This document shows, piece by piece, positions 54,829-63,296 of a stretch of 64,000 nucleotides of DNA. The notes below the pieces were generated by a model, which saw nothing but the letters and a program-made list of their open reading frames with translations, did no database searches and was not told the origin of the DNA. Both the position numbers and the translations under genes were made by a program. The DNA lies in NCBI GenBank assembly GCA_900541395.1, contig UQJT01000003.1:57485-121484 (forward strand), given 5' to 3'. This DNA comes from an uncultured Desulfovibrio sp. GTDB lineage: Bacteria; Desulfobacterota; Desulfovibrionia; Desulfovibrionales; Desulfovibrionaceae. Positions within the stretch are counted from its first letter, which is position 1. Each line of letters starts with the position of its first letter.

Positions 54829-56712
54829 ATGACGGATGCCGCCATGTTCCGATCCTCCTCTTCCCGCAATCCGACCCTGCCGCGTCGTATGCCAGCGTGG
54901 CTCGTATTGTCGCCCTGGTTCGTGGTGGCCTGCGCCCTGCTGCTGGCCGCCGTGGTCCTTATTCTCGACTTCCGCGACGGCCGGAAGGAAACCGAAATAA
55001 CCACCCGCATTTACCTGGAGCGCGGGGCCTCGCTCATTCAAGCCTTTGAGGCCACCTTGCAAACGGGCATGGGATTCCGCTGGACGGATGAAGAGCTGCA
55101 AGGCGTTCTCGACGGGCTGGGAACCGGCCCCGACGTTTATTATGTGGCCGTCACCAATGAACAGGGTCATGTTCTGGCGGCCAGTCGCCCCGGCATGTCG
55201 GGCACCGATCTTCTTTCCCCCGAGGAGATGAAGTCGCTACGGCCGGTGCGCAAAATCAAGGGCGATGTACGCGTATTCCAACCGGAAGACGGCGAAGCCG
55301 TGCCTGTCTTTCAGGTCTATCAGCTTCTTTCGGCGCGCCAGTATGCCGAACGCCTGCACGGTCACATGATGATGGGCCGGGGCCGCATGGCGCGTGGCGA
55401 AGACGGCGGCCGTCCGCTCAACGCTCAACGTCTGGTGGCATTTGTAGGGTACGACATGACTTCCCTGTTCGCGGCGCAAAGGCAGGATGCCCGTCGAGCT
55501 TACGTGCATTGGGCCGTGCTGGCCTTTCTGGGCCTGGTCGGCCTGCTGACCCTGTTCCTCGTCAAAGGTTATCAGCGCTCGCGGCGTCTGGTACAGGAAA
55601 CTTCGGCGTTTTCCTTCGCCCTCATCGATACCCTGCCCTTGGGCATAGTCGCGACGGACGAGGCTCTGCGCGTCACCACCTTCAACCCCGAAGCCGAACG
55701 CATCACAGGTCTTGCCGCCCGAACCGTCCTGGGCCGGACTCTGGCCGACGCATTGCCCGGTCTGTGGGGAGTGGTTCGGGAAAGCGGACTGTTGAAGGAA
55801 GACACTCCGGCCCGCGAACACGAAGTCCGTTGCGTATTCGGGCAGGAGCGTCGTATCCCCCTGGCGTTGAACGCCGTTCCGGTAACGACCGACGAGGGAC
55901 GCCGGGCCGGATGGACGCTGACCTTGCGCGATCTGGGAGAAATACGCCGCCTGCAGGCCGAAGTGCGCCGTCAGGATCGATTGGCCGCCCTGGGCAGCAT
56001 GGCTGCCGGAGTAGCCCATGAAATCCGCAATCCGTTGGGGGCCATAAAGGGGCTGGCCCGCTTTTTTCGGGAAGTCAGCCCTCCGGACAGCGAAGAAGCG
56101 CGGGTGGCGGATATCATGACTCAGGAAGTGTTGCGCCTGGACGGCGTGGTGGGCGATCTGCTTGAACTGGCTCGGCCCGACCGGCTAAACCTGACGCCGA
56201 CTTCGCTCCGCGATCTGGTGGACAAGGCCCGCCGCCTGGTGCAGTCCGATATGGACAAACACGGCGTGACCTTTACCTGCGATATGCCCGTCCCCTGCCC
56301 CGTCATTTCTCTGGACGCGGACCGTATGACGCAGGTATTGCTCAATCTTTTCCTTAATGCGGTACAGGCCATGCCGGATGGCGGACTGCTGTCCGTGCGG
56401 GGGCGGATGGTTTCGGCCTCGCCCGGAGACGACGGAGACGGCGGCGTCCGGAACGGCGACGAATTCGTGCTGGATATTATGGATGAAGGCGAGGGGATCG
56501 CCGCCGATAAGCTCCAGGAAATTTTCAGTCCTTACTATACCACCAAACCCAAGGGCACCGGACTGGGGCTTTCGCTGGTCCATAAGATCATGGAAGCCCA
56601 CGACGGCTGCATCGAAGTCAAAAGCGAGCCGGGCCGGGGGGCCATGTTCAGTCTGCGGCTGCCCGTGCCGGTGGAACGCACGACCGAAGCCCGCGATGGA
56701 GGTCAATCGTGA
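54829..56712 (+). CDS. zraS: sensor histidine kinase, ZraS/AtoS type
   Basis: The 627-aa inner-membrane kinase has a first membrane helix at about 25-46, a periplasmic domain of about 170 residues, a second helix at about 223-245, a PAS domain (about 263-375), HisKA with the phospho-acceptor His397 in GVAHEIRNPLG, and a HATPase domain with DEGEGIAADKLQEIFSPYYTTKPKGTGLGLSLV. It should phosphorylate the sigma-54 regulator encoded next, whose GTG overlaps its stop by 4 bp. The zraP-type neighbour suggests it senses zinc or envelope stress. The periplasmic part carries an MMGRGRM-type Met/Gly patch. Confidence 0.88.
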   Translation: MTDAAMFRSSSSRNPTLPRRMPAWLVLSPWFVVACALLLAAVVLILDFRDGRKETEITTRIYLERGASLIQAFEATLQTGMGFRWTDEELQGVLDGLGTGPDVYYVAVTNEQGHVLAASRPGMSGTDLLSPEEMKSLRPVRKIKGDVRVFQPEDGEAVPVFQVYQLLSARQYAERLHGHMMMGRGRMARGEDGGRPLNAQRLVAFVGYDMTSLFAAQRQDARRAYVHWAVLAFLGLVGLLTLFLVKGYQRSRRLVQETSAFSFALIDTLPLGIVATDEALRVTTFNPEAERITGLAARTVLGRTLADALPGLWGVVRESGLLKEDTPAREHEVRCVFGQERRIPLALNAVPVTTDEGRRAGWTLTLRDLGEIRRLQAEVRRQDRLAALGSMAAGVAHEIRNPLGAIKGLARFFREVSPPDSEEARVADIMTQEVLRLDGVVGDLLELARPDRLNLTPTSLRDLVDKARRLVQSDMDKHGVTFTCDMPVPCPVISLDADRMTQVLLNLFLNAVQAMPDGGLLSVRGRMVSASPGDDGDGGVRNGDEFVLDIMDEGEGIAADKLQEIFSPYYTTKPKGTGLGLSLVHKIMEAHDGCIEVKSEPGRGAMFSLRLPVPVERTTEARDGGQS

Positions 56713-58082
56713 AAGAACACAAACCGTCGCTGCTGGTGGTGGACGACGACAACGGCCACCGGTTCATGCTCGAGGCTCTGTTGGGCAAATGGGGATTTGC
56801 GGTCGACTCCGCCGTCAACGGCGTGGAAGCCGTGAAGGCTGTGCGCGAACGCCCCTATGATGCGGTTCTTATGGACATCCGGATGCCCGACATGGACGGC
56901 ATCACCGCCCTCAAGGGCATCAAAGCCTATAATCCCGCCGTGCCGGTGGTGATCATGACCGCCTATTCCGCCGTGGAAAGCGCCGTGGAGGCGCTGAAAT
57001 CCGGCGCTTACGACTATCTGATCAAACCCTTGGACTTCGATGTGCTCAAGTTGACTTTGGAACGTACGCTGGAGCACAGCCGCCTGAAGTCGGAAAACCG
57101 GGAACTGCGCGAACGGTCGCGCGGCGACCGGGACATCGTGGGAGCCAGTCCGGCCATGCGACGTATGCTGGAGATGATCGACATGGTGGCCCCCTCGGAA
57201 GCCACGGTGCTCATCACCGGCAAATCAGGCACCGGCAAGGAACTGGTGGCCCGTTCCATCCACCGGCTCAGCCCGCGTCGAAACGGTCCCTGGGTGGCGG
57301 TCAACTGCGCGGCCCTGTCCGAAAGTCTGTTGGAATCCGAGCTGTTCGGTCACGAAAAGGGAGCGTTTACCGGTGCGGACAAGCGCCGCGAGGGGCGCTT
57401 TCTTCAGGCGTCGGGGGGTACCCTGTTTCTGGACGAAATCGGAGAAATTTCCCCTCTCATGCAGGTCAAGTTGTTGCGCGCCCTGCAGCAACGCGAAATT
57501 CAACGGGTGGGCGGCGACGAAACCCTATCCGTGGATGTGCGCATCGTGGCCGCCACCAACCGCGATCTTATGCAGGAAATCAAGGCGGGCCGTTTCCGTG
57601 AGGATCTGTACTACCGCCTCAACGTGGTAAGCATTCCCGTCCCCTCGCTGCAGGAACGTCGCGAGGACATCCCCCTCCTGGCGCAACACTTTCTCCATAT
57701 CTACGGCGAACGTAACCATAAGGAGGTCAAAGGATTCACGCCCAAGGCCATGGACATGATGATCAAATACGACTGGCCGGGCAACGTGCGCGAACTGGAA
57801 AACGCCGTGGAGCGGGCCGTGGTATTGCTGTTCGGCTCCTATGTGACGGAACGCGAACTGCCCCAGGCCGTAACGGACGCATACACAACCGAGGCTGCCG
57901 CTCCGGATGTTCCGACCGAAGCGGGCACCCTGGAGGATATGGAACGAGCCTTCATCCTGCGTACCCTTCAGGAGAGCGGAGACAACAAAAGCGAAGCGGC
58001 CAAACGCCTGGGTATTTCCCGCAAAACCCTGCACAACAAATTGAAGGCCTACGGTCTGCACGGCGGACCGGATGAAGAATGA
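56709..58082 (+). CDS. zraR: sigma-54-dependent response regulator, ZraR type
   Basis: The 457-aa protein has a receiver domain (about 6-120, phospho-acceptor Asp56 in LMDIRMPDMDG), a sigma-54-interacting AAA+ domain (about 138-375) with Walker A GKSGTGKE and the GAFTGA loop that contacts sigma-54, and a Fis-type helix-turn-helix (SEAAKRLGISRKTLHNKL) at the C-terminus. It would activate the sigma-54 promoter found in front of zraP. The GTG start overlaps the kinase stop. The 151-bp repeat begins 26 bp after its stop codon. Confidence 0.93.
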   Translation: MKEHKPSLLVVDDDNGHRFMLEALLGKWGFAVDSAVNGVEAVKAVRERPYDAVLMDIRMPDMDGITALKGIKAYNPAVPVVIMTAYSAVESAVEALKSGAYDYLIKPLDFDVLKLTLERTLEHSRLKSENRELRERSRGDRDIVGASPAMRRMLEMIDMVAPSEATVLITGKSGTGKELVARSIHRLSPRRNGPWVAVNCAALSESLLESELFGHEKGAFTGADKRREGRFLQASGGTLFLDEIGEISPLMQVKLLRALQQREIQRVGGDETLSVDVRIVAATNRDLMQEIKAGRFREDLYYRLNVVSIPVPSLQERREDIPLLAQHFLHIYGERNHKEVKGFTPKAMDMMIKYDWPGNVRELENAVERAVVLLFGSYVTERELPQAVTDAYTTEAAAPDVPTEAGTLEDMERAFILRTLQESGDNKSEAAKRLGISRKTLHNKLKAYGLHGGPDEE

Positions 58083-58107
58083 GCCGCCTCCGGCGACATC
58101 CTACACA

Positions 58108-58258
58108 TTAGAGCATTTTGCTTTTGAAATTGTCCAATTTCAAAAGCGGCGCTGCCGTCATTTCGCCTGAAAAGCGTGGTTTTCAGGCTCATTCGGCGCG
58201 GGCGTCCGCTCCCGCGGCCGCCGGAGCGGTTGCCGTTTTCAACGGCAAACCGCTCTAA
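58108..58258 (+). repeat. 151-bp palindromic repeat, copy B
   Basis: This has the same length and orientation as copy A at 52961-53111, with about four differences. It starts TTAGAGCATTTTGC and ends GCAAACCGCTCTAA. The outer inverted repeats are better preserved than in copy A, and the 3' hairpin GTTGCCGTT/AACGGCAA is perfect here. It fills almost all of the gap between zraR and the DJ-1/PfpI-type gene, ending 12 bp before that gene's ATG, so it must form part of its leader or promoter. Confidence 0.88.
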
Positions 58259-58270
58259 TAGGGGGAGAGC

Positions 58271-58870
58271 ATGAAAAAAATCGTACTGTTTGTTGTTCTG
58301 GACCAATACGCGGACTGGGAAGCGGCTTATCTGGCGTCGTGGACAAGCGTTCTGGGCCGGGACGAATTCGCGGTGAAAACCGTTTCGCTGACTACGGCCC
58401 CGGTTTCCTCCATAGGAGGTTTTACCCTGCTGCCCGATTACGACCTGGCGTCCGCTCCCGAGGATTTTGACGGTCTGATTCTCGTCGGGGGCATGTCGTG
58501 GCGAACCGAGGCCGCACGGGAAGTCGCCCCCCTGGTCCGCCATGCCCTGGAACGAAAAAAAGTCGTGGGGGGCATCTGCGACGCGGCCGCTTTTCTTGGA
58601 ACGCTGGGCGTCCTGAATCAGGTCCGTCACACCGGCAACGACCTGAATGACCTGAAGCAATGGGCTAAAGACGCGTACACGGGGGAAGACAAGTACCTGC
58701 GGCAAGCGGCGGTGCGGGACGGAAACATCGTCACGGCCAACGGCACCGCTCCCCTGGAGTTCGCCAAAGAAGCCATGCTGGCGCTGAACATCGCGCCGGA
58801 AAACGCCGTTACGGCCTGTTATGACTTTTATAAACTGGGATGCTATGCGGCGCCCATGCCCAATTTTTAA
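58271..58870 (+). CDS. DJ-1/PfpI family (type 1 glutamine amidotransferase-like) protein
   Basis: The 199-aa protein has the DJ-1/PfpI fold. The nucleophile elbow is GGICDAAAFLG near residue 105 with its Cys, preceded by LILVGGMSWR. Related proteins include glyoxalase- or chaperone-like enzymes and YdeA-type proteins, but the substrate here is unknown. ATG at 58271 is preceded by GGGGGAG. Its whole upstream space is occupied by repeat copy B. Confidence 0.82.
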   Translation: MKKIVLFVVLDQYADWEAAYLASWTSVLGRDEFAVKTVSLTTAPVSSIGGFTLLPDYDLASAPEDFDGLILVGGMSWRTEAAREVAPLVRHALERKKVVGGICDAAAFLGTLGVLNQVRHTGNDLNDLKQWAKDAYTGEDKYLRQAAVRDGNIVTANGTAPLEFAKEAMLALNIAPENAVTACYDFYKLGCYAAPMPNF

Positions 58871-58884
58871 ATACGCTCGCCCCG

Positions 58885-58924
58885 CGAACCGGTGCGCCGG
58901 GTTCCTATTCGGTGCACCGGTTCG
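58885..58924. terminator. bidirectional terminator hairpin
   Basis: CGAACCGGTGC (58885-58895) pairs with GCACCGGTTCG (58914-58924), followed by TTCTTCC. It lies between two convergent genes and probably serves both. Confidence 0.7.
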
Positions 58925-58940
58925 TTCTTCCGGAAAAAAG

Positions 58941-59426
58941 CTAGTCGCCCACGACCTGCTTGTGCCACTGCGAAAACGACACTTTGCAGGTTTTGAAAAA
59001 GTCCAGCAGACGATCCTTGGTGATGCCGCCCGCCAGATCAAGGTCCAGTTCCAGGCAGGGGTCGTCCTCATCATCCAAGTACGAACGGGAAAAACGCTTG
59101 GTTTGATTCCATTCGTTCACCTTGCGCAAGGTGGCGTCGGTGTCGGTGAAGCCCACGTAAAACTGGATGGCATGGCCTTTGTCATACGTGAAGATAAGGC
59201 ACTTGGAGCCGTCAAGTTTCCACAGCACATCAGGATCCGAATCCGCGTCTCCGGGTTCCAGCTCCACAGCGTAGCCCTCAGCCTTCATAATTTCAACAAT
59301 CTGTTCCTCGGTGAGCGAGTCGAACACTTCCGGAGCCGCCTGCGCGAAAGTCGGCGCGGTCAGCAAAACGCACAGAGCCGCCACGACCGTGAGCGTACGG
59401 CTGAACTGCCTGATAAAAGCCAACAT
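58941..59426 (-). CDS. YbjN-domain exported protein
   Basis: The 161-aa protein has an N-terminal signal peptide (core about 11-24, cleavage probably after FAQA near 30) and a YbjN-type domain. Family-like features are EEIVEIMKAEGYAVE-type helix start, a middle YVGFTDTDATLRKVNEWN and the conserved KRFSRSYLDDEDDPCLELDLDL. YbjN proteins resemble type III secretion chaperones in fold; their role is unclear, and an exported version is less usual. ATG at 59426 is chosen with AAGGGG upstream. It follows pstA by 150 bp but is probably a separate unit. Confidence 0.78.
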   Translation of the reverse strand: MLAFIRQFSRTLTVVAALCVLLTAPTFAQAAPEVFDSLTEEQIVEIMKAEGYAVELEPGDADSDPDVLWKLDGSKCLIFTYDKGHAIQFYVGFTDTDATLRKVNEWNQTKRFSRSYLDDEDDPCLELDLDLAGGITKDRLLDFFKTCKVSFSQWHKQVVGD

Positions 59427-59577
59427 ACTTGCCCCTTGTACGGTTGAAAGTTGCCATCCCGCTTGGTTTCCCCCCAAGCGACAAATATTACCATTCCTCT
59501 TTCATCGGGACAAGCCGGAAGGAAGCATCTTTTAATAGGCCCCTCACAAACGATGCGGATTATATAAACAAAACAGC

Positions 59578-60471
59578 TTAACGTCTGCGGCGCTGCATCC
59601 GATCCCGCAATGCGACGGCCGCCAAATTCATGCCCAGCACCAGAACCAGCAATACCAAAGCCGTTCCGTACTGGAGGGGGCGGGTTTTTTCGATTTCCGT
59701 ACCGGCCGTGGCCAGAACATACATATGATACGGCAGAGCCATAACGGCGCTGAATACCGAATCGGGCATTTTGGGCGTGTAGAACACGGCGGCGGTGAAC
59801 ATAATGGCCGCCGTTTCGCCCGCCGCGCGCGATAAGCCCAGAATGGCGCCGGTCAGCATGCCGGGCAGGGCCGAGGGCAGAACCACCCGAACGATGGTTT
59901 GGGATTTGGTGCCTCCGAGAGCGTAGGAGGCTTCGCGCCAAGCGTCCGGCACCTGGCGCAAAGATTCCTCGGCCGTGCTGATGATGACCGGCAGGGTCAA
60001 CACGGCAAGAGTCAGCACCCCGGCCAGCAAACTGACGCCCATGCCCAGAAAAGTAACGAAAAAAGATAGCCCGAACAGGCCGAAGACCACTGAGGGCACT
60101 CCGGCCAGGTTGTTGACTCCCAGCCGGATATAGCGCGACATGGGGCTGCGCGAACCGTATTCATTAAGCCACAGGGCGGCCCCCACCCCCAGGGGAAAGG
60201 CCACCAACATGGCGCCCAAAGCCAGCAGCACGGTTCCTACCATGCAGGGCCAGATACCGCCTTCGGTCATCATATTGCGGGGAGCCTGGGTCAGAAATTC
60301 CCAGGACAGGGCCGGAGCGCCGTTGACAACCAAAAAGCCGCACACGCCGAGCAGGGCCAGAATATTGATCCCCGCCGCCAGGCGGAGAGCCATGAACATG
60401 ACGCGCTGGCGGCGGTAGCGGCCGGTGGCGGCGGGCATACGGGCGCGGGTGGCGTTGACGATGGCGGTCAT
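59578..60471 (-). CDS. pstA: phosphate ABC transporter permease PstA
   Basis: This 297-aa inner-membrane protein forms one half of the high-affinity phosphate channel. It has about six membrane helices and the permease loop EESLRQVPDAWREASYALGGTKSQT that contacts the ATPase. NNLAGVPSVVFGLFGL and LSRAAGETAAIMFTAA are typical of PstA. It follows pstC by 26 bp. No pstB or phoU gene follows; the next gene is the YbjN-type gene. Confidence 0.94.
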   Translation of the reverse strand: MTAIVNATRARMPAATGRYRRQRVMFMALRLAAGINILALLGVCGFLVVNGAPALSWEFLTQAPRNMMTEGGIWPCMVGTVLLALGAMLVAFPLGVGAALWLNEYGSRSPMSRYIRLGVNNLAGVPSVVFGLFGLSFFVTFLGMGVSLLAGVLTLAVLTLPVIISTAEESLRQVPDAWREASYALGGTKSQTIVRVVLPSALPGMLTGAILGLSRAAGETAAIMFTAAVFYTPKMPDSVFSAVMALPYHMYVLATAGTEIEKTRPLQYGTALVLLVLVLGMNLAAVALRDRMQRRRR

Positions 60472-60497
60472 GAAAACTTCCTCCGTTGTAGCGACCG

Positions 60498-61391
60498 TTA
60501 CAGATTGGAACTGCCCACTTGCTTGTGGCGCTCGGCTATGGTGAAAGCCAGCAGATTAAAGGCAAGCGTGAACAGAAAAAGAACCATGCCCACGGCAAAC
60601 AGGGCAAAGTAATGCTCGCCCCGGTAAGGAGCTTCGGCCATTTCCGCCGCGATGGAAGCGGGCATGGGGCGCACCGGGTCGAAAACGGACAGAGGAATCA
60701 TGGCCGCCCCCCCCGCCACCATGAGCACCACCATGGTTTCGCCTATGGCGCGGGACATGCCGAGCATGACGGCCGTGCCTATGCCGGACAACGAGGCCGG
60801 CGCCACCACTCTTACCAGAGTTTCCCAACGGGTGGCCCCCAGAGCCAGCGACGCCTCGCGCAACGAATCGGGCACGGCGTGCATGGCGTCCTCGGCCACG
60901 CTGCAGATGGTCGGCACGCTCATAAACGCCAGCATGAGGGAGGCGTTGAACAGGTTGAGGCCGGTGTAGGCCCCCATATAGTCCTGAAGAAAGGGAGCCA
61001 CGATGACCATGCCGAAAAAACCGATAACCACGGACGGCAGGGCCGCCAGCAACTCCACAAAAGGCTTGACCACCCGCCTTGTGGAGACCGGGGCGATTTC
61101 GGCCAGATAGGCGGCGGTCATGACGCCCAGGGGCACGGCGATGAGGGCCGACAGGGCGGTGACAGCCAGAGAGCCCACGATAAGCGGAAAAATGCCGAAG
61201 TCCGGAGGATTGGACGTGGGATACCAGAACATGCCGAACAGAAAGGACAGCACCGGATAATCCCGGAACAGGGGCAGGCCGTCCAAAAATAAAAAGACCA
61301 TGATGCCGCCCAGGGTCAGCAGCGAGGTCATGGCCACCAGGCCCAGAGTCCAACGGACCAGGCCTTCTTTGACGGTACGGGCGGATTTCAT
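60498..61391 (-). CDS. pstC: phosphate ABC transporter permease PstC
   Basis: This 297-aa membrane protein is the second phosphate permease. The ATPase-contact loop is VAEDAMHAVPDSLREASLALGATRWET, with ALPSVVIGFFGM and LGMSRAIGETMVVLMVAGG as further PstC motifs. ATG at 61391 is the family start; the longer open frame runs into the pstS-pstC spacer, which holds a hairpin. Confidence 0.94.
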   Translation of the reverse strand: MKSARTVKEGLVRWTLGLVAMTSLLTLGGIMVFLFLDGLPLFRDYPVLSFLFGMFWYPTSNPPDFGIFPLIVGSLAVTALSALIAVPLGVMTAAYLAEIAPVSTRRVVKPFVELLAALPSVVIGFFGMVIVAPFLQDYMGAYTGLNLFNASLMLAFMSVPTICSVAEDAMHAVPDSLREASLALGATRWETLVRVVAPASLSGIGTAVMLGMSRAIGETMVVLMVAGGAAMIPLSVFDPVRPMPASIAAEMAEAPYRGEHYFALFAVGMVLFLFTLAFNLLAFTIAERHKQVGSSNL

Positions 61392-61438
61392 GAATATTCC
61401 TTGGCGTGAGGGGAAAATTCCGCCCCGATCCGGCCCGC

Positions 61439-61460
61439 CTCCCGCCATCGCGGGCGGGAG
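61439..61460 (-). other. hairpin between pstS and pstC
   Basis: CTCCCGCC and GGCGGGAG form an 8-bp stem with a 6-nt loop in the 93-bp spacer. Such a hairpin after a highly expressed binding-protein gene may protect the pstS part of the mRNA and lower pstC-pstA expression. There is no T-run. Confidence 0.45.
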
Positions 61461-61484
61461 CGGACCGCCGGAGCGCAGACGGTT

Positions 61485-62303
61485 TTACTTGCCCAGAGGC
61501 ACGAAGCCCACTTCAGCCACGGCCTTCTGTCCCTTCTGCGGGTCGAGGATATAATCGACCAGTCCCTTCACCTCGCCGACCGGAGCCCCGTTGGTGTAAA
61601 TATACAGATCTCGGGACAGGGGCCATTCCCTGGACAAGGCCGTGGCGGCCGTGGCGGTTTTGCCGTTGACCTGCAGGCCCTTGGTGGACTTGTCCAGATA
61701 CCCGATACCGATGTAACCGATGGCGTTGGGATTTTTGGACACGGCCTGGACCACGGCCCCGTTGGAAGCCTGAAGCAGCGCGGAGGGGGCCACGCGTTCG
61801 CCTTTCATGACCATAGTTTCCCAGGTTTCATAAGTGCCGGACGAGGTGTCGCGCGATACGACCACGATGCGCGCGTCGGCTCCGCCCACATCCTTCCAAT
61901 TGGTAATGGAGCCCATGTAGATGCCGCGAAGTTCGTCCAGACTCAGCTCACCCACTTTGTTGTCGGGGTGCACCACCGGCACAATGGCATCCACGGCGAC
62001 GGCTATCTGCTTGGGGTCCACGCCTTTGGCCTTGGCCTGGTCCACTTCGCCGCTTTTGATTTCGCGCGAAGACATGGCCACATCGGCCAGGCCGTCGATA
62101 AGAGCCTTGATGCCGTTGCCCGAGCCCCCGCCGGACAGGGCCAGCTTGGCGTCGGGGTGTTCGGCCATGTACTGCTCGGCCACTTTTTGCATGATAGGCA
62201 GCACCGTGGTGGAGCCGTTGATGGAAATGTCGGCGGCGCGGGCGACGCCCGGCAAGGACAGACCGGCCAAAAGAAGCAGAGAGGAAGCCAACAGTCGTTT
62301 CAT
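61485..62303 (-). CDS. pstS: phosphate-binding periplasmic protein PstS
   Basis: The 272-aa protein captures phosphate for PstCA. A signal peptide (about 1-23, cleavage after VARA) is followed by ADISINGSTTVLPIMQ. The phosphate-contact motif SGGGSGNGIKAL lies near 55-66, and a second contact region SRDTSSGTYETWE near 150. ATG at 62303 is chosen because it gives the signal peptide; the frame extends 39 codons further without sense. A Pho-box-like repeat lies about 70 bp upstream. Confidence 0.95.
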   Translation of the reverse strand: MKRLLASSLLLLAGLSLPGVARAADISINGSTTVLPIMQKVAEQYMAEHPDAKLALSGGGSGNGIKALIDGLADVAMSSREIKSGEVDQAKAKGVDPKQIAVAVDAIVPVVHPDNKVGELSLDELRGIYMGSITNWKDVGGADARIVVVSRDTSSGTYETWETMVMKGERVAPSALLQASNGAVVQAVSKNPNAIGYIGIGYLDKSTKGLQVNGKTATAATALSREWPLSRDLYIYTNGAPVGEVKGLVDYILDPQKGQKAVAEVGFVPLGK

Positions 62304-62368
62304 GATTTTGTCTCCGGATAAAACGGGTTGCGCCCTGCCGATGCAGGACGAGGGCAAAGCTAAAAAGC

Positions 62369-62391
62369 CCGTGTGACGAAACGGTGACGGA
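62369..62391 (-). promoter_or_regulatory. Pho-box-like repeat toward pstS
   Basis: On the minus strand CGTCACCGTTTCGTCACACG contains two GTCAC cores exactly 11 bp apart, the period of PhoB half-sites. The PhoB gene is the divergent neighbour. Confidence 0.6.
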
Positions 62392-62447
62392 ACGACGAAT
62401 AATCCATGACGTCGTCCCAAAAGGGCGCCGGACCGAAACGGCGAATT

Positions 62448-62488
62448 TTGTCACACAATCGTCACATTTCCTTCCCATAACCGTCATG
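62448..62488 (+). promoter_or_regulatory. Pho-box-like repeat toward phoB
   Basis: GTCACA occurs at 62450 and 62461 (11-bp period), and GTCATG follows at 62483, again a multiple of 11 bp away. The first two half-sites read TTGTCACACAATCGTCACAT. This suggests phoB autoregulation. Confidence 0.6.
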
Positions 62489-62612
62489 AAGCGGAGTTCA
62501 TAACCCGAAGCGTCCCAAGGGGCCTTGCTCCGGCAACGCGGTCGTATCACAATGGGATAGCCCGGCGGCACGCCCGCCTGCTCCGGGGCAGAGCCCAACC
62601 AAGGAACGAACC

Positions 62613-63293
62613 ATGAGCAAAGACACCATTCTTGTAGTGGAAGATGAGGAAGATATCCGTCAATTACTGGTCTTTCACCTGGAACGCGAAGGTTATGCCA
62701 CGCTGGAAGCCGCAGACGGCAAAACCGGGTTGGCTCTGGCCCGTTCCCGCGAACCGGCTTTGATGTTGCTGGACGTCATGCTGCCCGTTATGGACGGCTT
62801 TGCCGTATGCAAAGAACTGGAGCGCGACCCCAAAACCGCGTCCATCCCCGTGATTATGCTTACCGCGCGCGGGGAGGAACTGGATCGCGTGCTCGGCCTT
62901 GAGCTGGGGGCCGACGATTATGTGGTCAAACCTTTCAGCGCACGCGAACTGCTGTTGCGTGTGCGGGCCATACTGCGCCGCCAACGCTCGACCGGCGATC
63001 GCCCCAGCCTCGCCCGGGGCTCAATCCACCTGGACCCCGCCGGGCACCGGACCCGAGTGGCCGAGCGCGAAGTGGACCTGACCGCTACCGAATTCCGGCT
63101 GCTGGAAGACCTCATGCGTAACGCCGGGCGGGTCCGCACCCGCGAGCAGTTGCTGAACGGCGTGTGGGGTTACCAATTCGAGGGATACGCCCGCACTGTG
63201 GATACCCACGTTCGCCGTCTGCGCGCCAAGCTGGGTGAAGCGGGCGACCTTATCGAAACCGTGCGCGGCGTCGGTTACCGCTGCAAGGAATAG
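62613..63293 (+). CDS. phoB: phosphate regulon response regulator PhoB type
   Basis: The 226-aa protein has a receiver domain (about 5-118, phospho-acceptor Asp54 in LLDVMLPVMDG, Lys in YVVKPFSARELLLRV) and an OmpR/PhoB winged-helix domain (about 135-225) with LTATEFRLLEDLM and TVDTHVRRLRAKLGE. Divergence from pstSCA with Pho-box repeats between supports PhoB rather than another OmpR-type regulator. It is followed 3 bp later by the kinase gene. Confidence 0.92.
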   Translation: MSKDTILVVEDEEDIRQLLVFHLEREGYATLEAADGKTGLALARSREPALMLLDVMLPVMDGFAVCKELERDPKTASIPVIMLTARGEELDRVLGLELGADDYVVKPFSARELLLRVRAILRRQRSTGDRPSLARGSIHLDPAGHRTRVAEREVDLTATEFRLLEDLMRNAGRVRTREQLLNGVWGYQFEGYARTVDTHVRRLRAKLGEAGDLIETVRGVGYRCKE

Positions 63294-63296
63294 CTT

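Larger units (their letters stand above)
62304..62612. other. pstS-phoB divergent control region
   Basis: These 309 bp hold no gene. Two PhoB-binding-type direct repeats point in opposite directions, one toward pstS and one toward phoB. Nothing else was recognised between 62490 and 62612 apart from the phoB leader. Confidence 0.6.
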
